NCBI RefSeq assembly: GCF_034140825.1
Contig: NC_089041.1
Coordinates: 29,401,501 to 29,465,500 of the forward strand
Origin: Oryza sativa Japonica Group
Taxonomy: Eukaryota; Streptophyta; Magnoliopsida; Poales; Poaceae
Direction: 5' to 3'
DNA length: 64,000 nucleotides
The position numbers and the translations under genes were made by a program. Shown in pieces: positions 58,942 through 64,000 of this stretch. The notes under the pieces were generated by a model. That model ran no database searches, was not told the DNA's origin, and was given only the letters and a program-made list of their open reading frames with translations. Each line of letters opens with the position of its first letter. The stretch's first letter is position 1.

Positions 58942-59907
58942 ATGATGGCTGTGACAAATGGAGTAATCCATGCATCTTCTAGGGAACCCTTATTTTCCTT
59001 CGGTGTCATTGCTGATGTCCAGTACGCTGATATTCCAGATGGTCGCTCATTCCTTGGTGTCCCACGCTACTACCGTCATAGCATCAGCGTCCTCCAAAGG
59101 GCTGTCAGCACATGGAACAAACAACACAACATCAAGTTTTCAATCAACTTTGGTGACATCATTGATGGATATTGCCCAAAGGACAAATCGTTGTGGGCAG
59201 TGCAGAAGGTCCTTGATGAGTTTGAGAAATTTGATGGCCCAACTTACCACATGTTTGGGAACCATTGCCTCTATAACCTTCCTCGTGGCAAGCTAGTATC
59301 GTTGCTGAAGATGCCAACCGATTCTGATCGTGCATACTATGACTTCTCTCCATGTCCCGAGTACAGATTTGTTGTCCTGGACGCTTATGACTTCAGTGCA
59401 CTTGGCTGGCCCCGTGACCATCCAGTGACTGCCGAAGCAATGAAGTTCCTGGAAGAAAAGAACCCAAACTCTGACAAGAACAGCCCTGACGGTCTGGTTG
59501 GCGTTGACCGGCGGTTTGTGATGTTTAATGGTGGAGTTGGTAAAGAGCAGTTGTCATGGCTCAATGATGTCCTCCAGGATGCATCAGCACGCCGGCAAAA
59601 TGTCATCCTATGCAGTCATCTCCCAATGGATCCTGGCTCAGCTTCTTTTGCAGCTCTCATGTGGAACTACGATGAGGTGATGGCTATTGTTCGCCAGTAC
59701 AAATGTGTTAAGGCATGCTTTGCCGGGCACGACCACAAGGGAGGTCACTCTGTGGACTCGCATGGCGTACATCACCGGACTCTTGAGGCTGCATTGGAGT
59801 GTCCTCCTGGTACTAGTGCATTCGGGCACATCGAAGTGTATCCAGACAAGTTGTTGCTTGTGGGTTCTGATAAAATGGCTGATACTGAGATGTGTTTTGA
59901 GCCCTAG
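58942..59907 (+). CDS. Mn-dependent ADP-ribose/CDP-alcohol diphosphatase, 321 aa
   Basis: A single-exon coding region for a calcineurin-type metallophosphoesterase of the ADPRibase-Mn family, which hydrolyses ADP-ribose and CDP-alcohols (CDP-choline, CDP-glycerol) and probably clears signalling nucleotides in the cytosol. The two-metal motifs are in order: DVQYAD (25-30), GDIIDG (71-76), GNHC (106-109), SHLP (about 230) and GHDHKGG (about 265). Length is as usual for plant members. The start has two adjacent ATGs; the second may be used equally well. It is preceded by the acceptor ATTCCAG at 58922-58928, so the leader is split by an intron of about 0.7-0.8 kb. Confidence 0.93.
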   Translation: MMAVTNGVIHASSREPLFSFGVIADVQYADIPDGRSFLGVPRYYRHSISVLQRAVSTWNKQHNIKFSINFGDIIDGYCPKDKSLWAVQKVLDEFEKFDGPTYHMFGNHCLYNLPRGKLVSLLKMPTDSDRAYYDFSPCPEYRFVVLDAYDFSALGWPRDHPVTAEAMKFLEEKNPNSDKNSPDGLVGVDRRFVMFNGGVGKEQLSWLNDVLQDASARRQNVILCSHLPMDPGSASFAALMWNYDEVMAIVRQYKCVKACFAGHDHKGGHSVDSHGVHHRTLEAALECPPGTSAFGHIEVYPDKLLLVGSDKMADTEMCFEP

Positions 59908-61342
59908 AGTGAACTGTGTAGCGGAGGGAAATTCATCCAACTTCATTGTTTTGATTAATATTCAGAAACATGTGACTTCATTATACTCATTTTCTGGCAG
60001 CATAATTACATGTATGTAATAGCATGGAAACTGGAGGTGGCAGCAGCTGCTATGCTTGCCGCTTAATCTCCCCTCCTCTCTCCCAAGAGGAAAGAGGCAG
60101 CAAGATGAAAAGCAACCGAAAGGTAAATAAAGTAGGATAACTTTTTCCATGATAATATCACAAATTAGAACATGCTTGTTTCTTGAATATTGGACAAATA
60201 TCAGAAAATAGAGTGTGGTAATTTTAGAAATGAATCAATCCAACGATTGCTTCTTGCCTGTTCCCTTTGTTTCACAACCACCTATGGGTATTCAATATGC
60301 TAATATTTATCTGGCATTGTTTATGTGCCATATATCTCACTGTAACTGCAAGATGCAGAGAATACTATCTTCCTGGGGTGGTACCTTAGCTTTTGCCCAG
60401 TAATTTTCACCGTTAACCATATTTTCCTGACCCTGTTTGGATTTGTAATGTTTTCAATTTTCCTTTAAGAGAATTGAAATGGTTCCTGTAGATAGTCTTT
60501 TCTGTCTCTCTACTTGTGTGAACTCTGAACCAACATTGGTCAAACTTATGCAGCCAATTTGACGATCAAGTGAAAAGCTTATCATGTCTAATATGCATAT
60601 TTACACATTGATGACTACATCGCCAACCAACTGAACTACTATCAAGTATCATCTGGCACTTAAGATACAATATTGTTCACATCCTTCGATGCCATTTGAT
60701 CAAGTGATCATTATCTACAAAAGAATTAATTGATCATCTGTCCAATTCTGAATTACTGATTTTCTTCTCCAGGGGTGAGAAGACCTTCTGCAGTCACGAA
60801 TGCTGCTACCAAGAGATGTTCCTTTTTGTAACTTGTCAATTCAATTAGCCAGGATAATTTCCAAATGTCCGATCAACATGATCTGCCTCAAGCCCTCTTG
60901 CTTTTCTTGTTCTTGTAGAGTGATTGTTGACCAATTAGGAGCTAGTGTTCAGAGTTGAGATTAAAATCCTCATTGTGAGATGCACATCAATTCTGGTTGT
61001 CTGAAATGTTGCAGTTTTTATATGACTGTTATATCAATATAAGTAAAGCTGCCAGGATGTTCATCAGTTTGTACTGCTCCCACACAAATGCATGCTGGAT
61101 ACGAAAACGGACTGGCAGGTGGCAGCCCCCCTCTGTATACAGTACTACATACGAAACGGGAAAAAAGAGAGGGGGGTTTTTAAGGATAGGAGGACTGGTC
61201 CCTGACAGGCAGAGGCCTAGCCCATCTTATCAGATGGGCCGCCAACCTCCTGAATCGTCCTTCTCAATGCATTGCATACAGGCTTTGCAGTATGCAGCTC
61301 AGGAATCTCGCAAATCTTAGACTGAAGAACTAAAAACTTAGA
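59908..61342. other. 3' flank of the diphosphatase gene and intergenic DNA
   Basis: Probably 3' untranslated sequence at first. The frame at 60997-61320 has no family features. No transposon ends were recognised. Confidence 0.35.
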
Positions 61343-61772
61343 GTAAATTTCACAAAACTACAGGTATTTTGGTCAAATTATCAGAAAACTACAGATTTAA
61401 CATGATGTATCACAAAACTACAGATTTAACACTAATTTTATCACGGAACTACAGATTTAAGATAAAATATCTCAAAACTATAGATTTTAGTAACAAAGAT
61501 ATCACAAAACTACATGTTTAATATCAATTAATCATAAAACTTGAACATTTTCAACTCAAACATAATATTAGTGCAACGAATTTAACCCCCAAAATATGTA
61601 GTTTTGTGATAATTTTATTATTAAATATGTAGTTTTGTGATAATTAGTCTTAAACCTGTAGTTTTGTGATAAATTTGTTGCTAAATCTGTAGTTTTGTGA
61701 TATATATCCTTAAATCTGTAGTTTTGTGATAATTTGGTCAAAGTATATGTAGTTTTGTGAAATTTATTCAAA
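61343..61772. repeat. Second foldback repeat of the CACAAAACTACA family
   Basis: The left end GAGTAAATTTCACAAAACTA and CAGGTATTTTGGTCAAATTA is mirrored at the right end by TAATTTGGTCAAAGTATATG and TAGTTTTGTGAAATTTATTC. Between them about six forward units (ATCACAAAACTACAGATTTAA) are followed, after a spacer of about 60 bp, by about six inverted units (TTAAATCTGTAGTTTTGTGA). Same building block as 5190-5662, but with a different unit number, spacing and loop. Confidence 0.85.
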
Positions 61773-61895
61773 AACTTAAAAAGATTTGGCCCTGTAGATA
61801 CAAGAAATGAAGTAATAAAAAGGTTAGAAATGCAAGGATACTAAAAGGTCATTAGCTGACCATCGGAATCCCAACAAGCAAACCATACAGACTAT

Positions 61896-62416
61896 TTATC
61901 TGCCGAAAGTTAACAGACCTGAATAGGCTTTGATTGAACATATGGGAATATGGTCATCAACTGCCTTGACAACGCCACATACCAGTAAACCTTCCACCAG
62001 CAAATCTTCCAAATCCACTGTCTTATACACCATTTTAGCTGCACCGACAAAGAGAAATGAATAAAAACATGCTTCAGCAATACGATGAACATGAATGCCA
62101 AACACTACAAAATAAGCATGCAGGCTGCACAAGATCTTTCAATAATTAAAGCTTAAGGTTATAACACAAACTAGCAAGTGCTAATTAGCTACCTGACATA
62201 TAACTTGAGGCAAAATCATCGATTACCGCAACACCACAATGTAGTTCGGATGCTATTTCGATGACACCTTCCGGGTTGCCATTAAAAAACAGCACAACCA
62301 GTTGCTTCATGAAGTAATATACTGCTACCCGATAAAAATACGGTTGAACTGTCACCAATTGCCTTACTGCCAGCTTTTGCTGATTTCTCCAGTCCAGATT
62401 TGGTTAAAACACATAG
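61896..62416 (-). pseudogene. Broken, unrecognised coding remnant (two exons)
   Basis: The minus strand shows an exon-like segment 62416-62193 and another at 62038-61896, joined in phase by good splice sites (GTCAG|GTAGCT; TGCAG|CTAAAA). The first begins with VLTKSGLEKSAKAGSKAIG and HEATGCAVF, where the frame ends in a T-run (GTTTTTTAATGG at about 62286). The next frame continues with FNGNPEGVIEIASELHCG, VAVIDDFASSYMS, then KMVYKTVDLEDLLVEGLLV and DDHIPICSIKAY. Codon character and conserved-looking helices suggest a once-coding sequence with one frameshift. I do not recognise the family. It could also be the 3' part of a longer gene, or belong to the 3' end of the PPR transcript. Confidence 0.4.
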
Positions 62417-63089
62417 CTGTCATCTTATGTTATATTGAATCTGCAAATGGACAAACCAGACATTATAACAATAGATAGCACCGATGAAAAAAATTTATAT
62501 GTTTGTCCCCAAAGTTGCCTTTGTGGGTTTGCATGTCACAGCCTAGCGATAAGTGTTAGCTCGTGATTAAAAGTTCCAGGAACCAACATTCATAGCTATT
62601 GTAGCAATATATGGGGATAAGAAAGTTTTTTTGCCGATACATATATATAGGAGATATCAGGTCATATGTCTTCAGTTACGATCATAAATGATTTACATGA
62701 GCTATAACCACGATTATCTAGTTCCGCTAGATCTGTCCCCTGAACAATCTTGCATAGTTTCTTTTGGATCTGCTAAAGTACAAGCCTGAGAATCACAGTT
62801 AGATGTATGATGTTTACATGAGAAAAGTAGCATAGTGTCCATATTTCAGAAGGTTTAAAAGAATAGTACCTTGTCGCTTTGCTACCTTGGTGTGTGTGCC
62901 ATGGTCTGGTTCAGAAGGTGCAAAGTACTGCATGCATCAAGCCGAGGTGTTCATGAAATCTGTGTTCAACCATCCACCAGCTTAGAGCCTTAGATCCATT
63001 AAGAGTAGATCGGACCTTCAAGCTTGTTGGTATGTCCATGTAGGCAACACAAGCAAGAAAGCATCTAGAAGCTCAAGTTTTCGAAAAAC
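62417..63089. other. 3' flank of the PPR gene
   Basis: No supported coding region. Probably holds the 3' untranslated part of the minus-strand PPR gene, perhaps spliced, as is frequent in rice PPR genes. Confidence 0.35.
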
Positions 63090-64000
63090 TTAGTTGTTCT
63101 TCAACTTAAGCACACTTATCAGCCTTTCAGAAACATCTCTATCGAGAATGATACCATTCTCCATCATATACTCCCATATCTCATAAGCCAACGTAGCTTT
63201 CCCTTCATCCAGAAGACCACTGATTATATACCTAAATGTCAAGTTATCTGGTTCTACCCCTTTTGTCCTCATTTCCTTAAAAAGGTCAAGGGCCTCAACG
63301 GCTCTTGAGCTTTTTCCAAGCCAGTATATTAGTGTGTTAAAAGTAACTGTATCTGGTGATACTTCTTTCTGAGTCATCTGCCAAAATATTTTCTGTGCAT
63401 GTTTGAAATGACCAACCTTACATAAATTATGCAGCATAATATTGTACACATTTACATTAGGAACAATTTTGGTGTTTAGCATCTGGTCAAAAAGCTCTTC
63501 GGCTAGATTTGAGTATCCTATGCCAAAAAGACCATTAATCAGAATCCCATAAGTCACAGCATCAGCTTGAATTCCCTTGTAACCCATTTCCTTGAATAGG
63601 TTCAGTGCAGAATTTACCTTTTTTGCCCTGCAAAATGCATCGATGAGTATGTTGCAGGATACAATATCGCAGAACCCACCAACTTCCATATGATCAGAAA
63701 CGAAAGCAAATGCTTTGTCCAGTTGATGAGCTTTGCATAGCCCTTTTAACAGTATATTATAGCTGTACCTGTCAGGATTCACCCCACTCATTTCCATCTT
63801 TCTGATCAAATTTTCAGCTTTATCTGTCATACCTATACTACAGTAATGGTTTAGAAGGATATTGTACGTCACAACATCTGGTTCACAACCATTTCTCTGC
63901 ATGAAGGACACAGTTTTGTAGGCTTTCTCTATGCTGCCAGCTCTCCAGAAACCACTTATTAGGGCATTATAAATCGAAACATTAAGTTGGATATCCAGAG
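63090..64000 (-). CDS. Pentatricopeptide repeat (P-type PPR) protein, C-terminal part, runs off the window
   Basis: The frame is open from the window edge to the stop at 63090-63092; an internal ATG at 63911 is not the real start because coding sequence continues upstream (NVSIYNALISGFWRAGSIEK). At least eight 35-residue P-type repeats follow each other, e.g. VVTYNILLNHYCSIGMTDKA, RYSYNILLKGLCKAHQLDKA, AVTYGILINGLFGIGYSNLA and TVTFNTLIYWLGKSSRAVEA, each ending in PD, AD or similar. P-type PPR proteins bind single-stranded RNA, one repeat per base, in mitochondria or chloroplasts, where they stabilise, splice or translate organelle transcripts. No E or DYW editing domain follows. The targeting peptide and first repeats lie outside the window. 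Confidence 0.95.
   Translation of the reverse strand, partial: LDIQLNVSIYNALISGFWRAGSIEKAYKTVSFMQRNGCEPDVVTYNILLNHYCSIGMTDKAENLIRKMEMSGVNPDRYSYNILLKGLCKAHQLDKAFAFVSDHMEVGGFCDIVSCNILIDAFCRAKKVNSALNLFKEMGYKGIQADAVTYGILINGLFGIGYSNLAEELFDQMLNTKIVPNVNVYNIMLHNLCKVGHFKHAQKIFWQMTQKEVSPDTVTFNTLIYWLGKSSRAVEALDLFKEMRTKGVEPDNLTFRYIISGLLDEGKATLAYEIWEYMMENGIILDRDVSERLISVLKLKNN

Overview
The window is plant nuclear DNA, almost certainly rice (Oryza sativa). Evidence: multi-exon genes with GT-AG introns, grass-style GC-rich first exons beside AT-rich introns, many Stowaway- and Tourist-type MITEs, a solo LTR, a Helitron-like element, and proteins that match rice families closely (a 445-aa CIPK, a 149-aa calmodulin, a 334-aa clade-II TGA factor, a 328-aa galactinol synthase). 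From memory, this order (CIPK3, CaM1-2, TGA2.1/bZIP63, GolS2/WSI76) lies near the end of the long arm of chromosome 7; that placement is recollection, not a search. Exon boundaries were worked out by hand from splice consensus, reading phase and protein continuity.

Layout, left to right. 1-3.4 kb: no supported gene, one MITE. 3.4-4.1 kb: intronless VQ-motif gene (+). 5.2-5.7 kb: large foldback repeat. 6.4-10.0 kb: RINT1/TIP20 (MAG2-type) ER tethering subunit (+) with a small hAT element in an intron. 12.1-13.6 kb: receptor-like cytoplasmic kinase (+). 14.0-14.35 kb: solo LTR with exact 5-bp target duplication. 16.0-20.4 kb: 17-exon GH51 alpha-L-arabinofuranosidase (+) whose acid/base Glu is Gln. 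23.6-26.5 kb: CIPK3 (+). 27.7-29.8 kb: FSH1-family serine hydrolase (-). 30.4-32.6 kb: calmodulin (-). 33.2-33.7 kb: one MITE inside another. 34.6-36.9 kb: SnRK1 beta subunit (-). 37.2-39.1 kb: Helitron-like element filled with a minisatellite. 39.5-39.9 kb: second VQ gene (-). 42.0-44.7 kb: plastid-type parvulin-rhodanese protein (+). 45.3 kb: tRNA-Ala(CGC) (-). 46.9-49.1 kb: TGA bZIP factor (+) with a GC-AG intron. 50-52.5 kb: MITE cluster. 53.0-54.1 kb: galactinol synthase (-). 56.2-57.2 kb: 310-bp (AT)n array inside a MITE-like element, then a near-perfect 52-bp-arm hairpin. 58.9-59.9 kb: Mn-dependent ADP-ribose/CDP-alcohol diphosphatase (+). 61.3-61.8 kb: second foldback repeat of the 5.2-kb family. 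61.9-62.4 kb: broken, unrecognised coding remnant (-). 63.1-64.0 kb: 3' end of a PPR gene (-), cut by the window edge.

The genes do not form an operon-like unit. Several act in calcium, energy or stress signalling (CIPK3, calmodulin, SnRK1 beta, RLCK, two VQ proteins, TGA, drought-type galactinol synthase), but each has its own promoter and the grouping may be chance. I found no clearly new multi-gene system. The best leads are the GH51 catalytic substitution, the two-copy foldback family, the minisatellite-bearing Helitron-like element, the hairpin at 57.0-57.2 kb and the hidden coding remnant at 62 kb.
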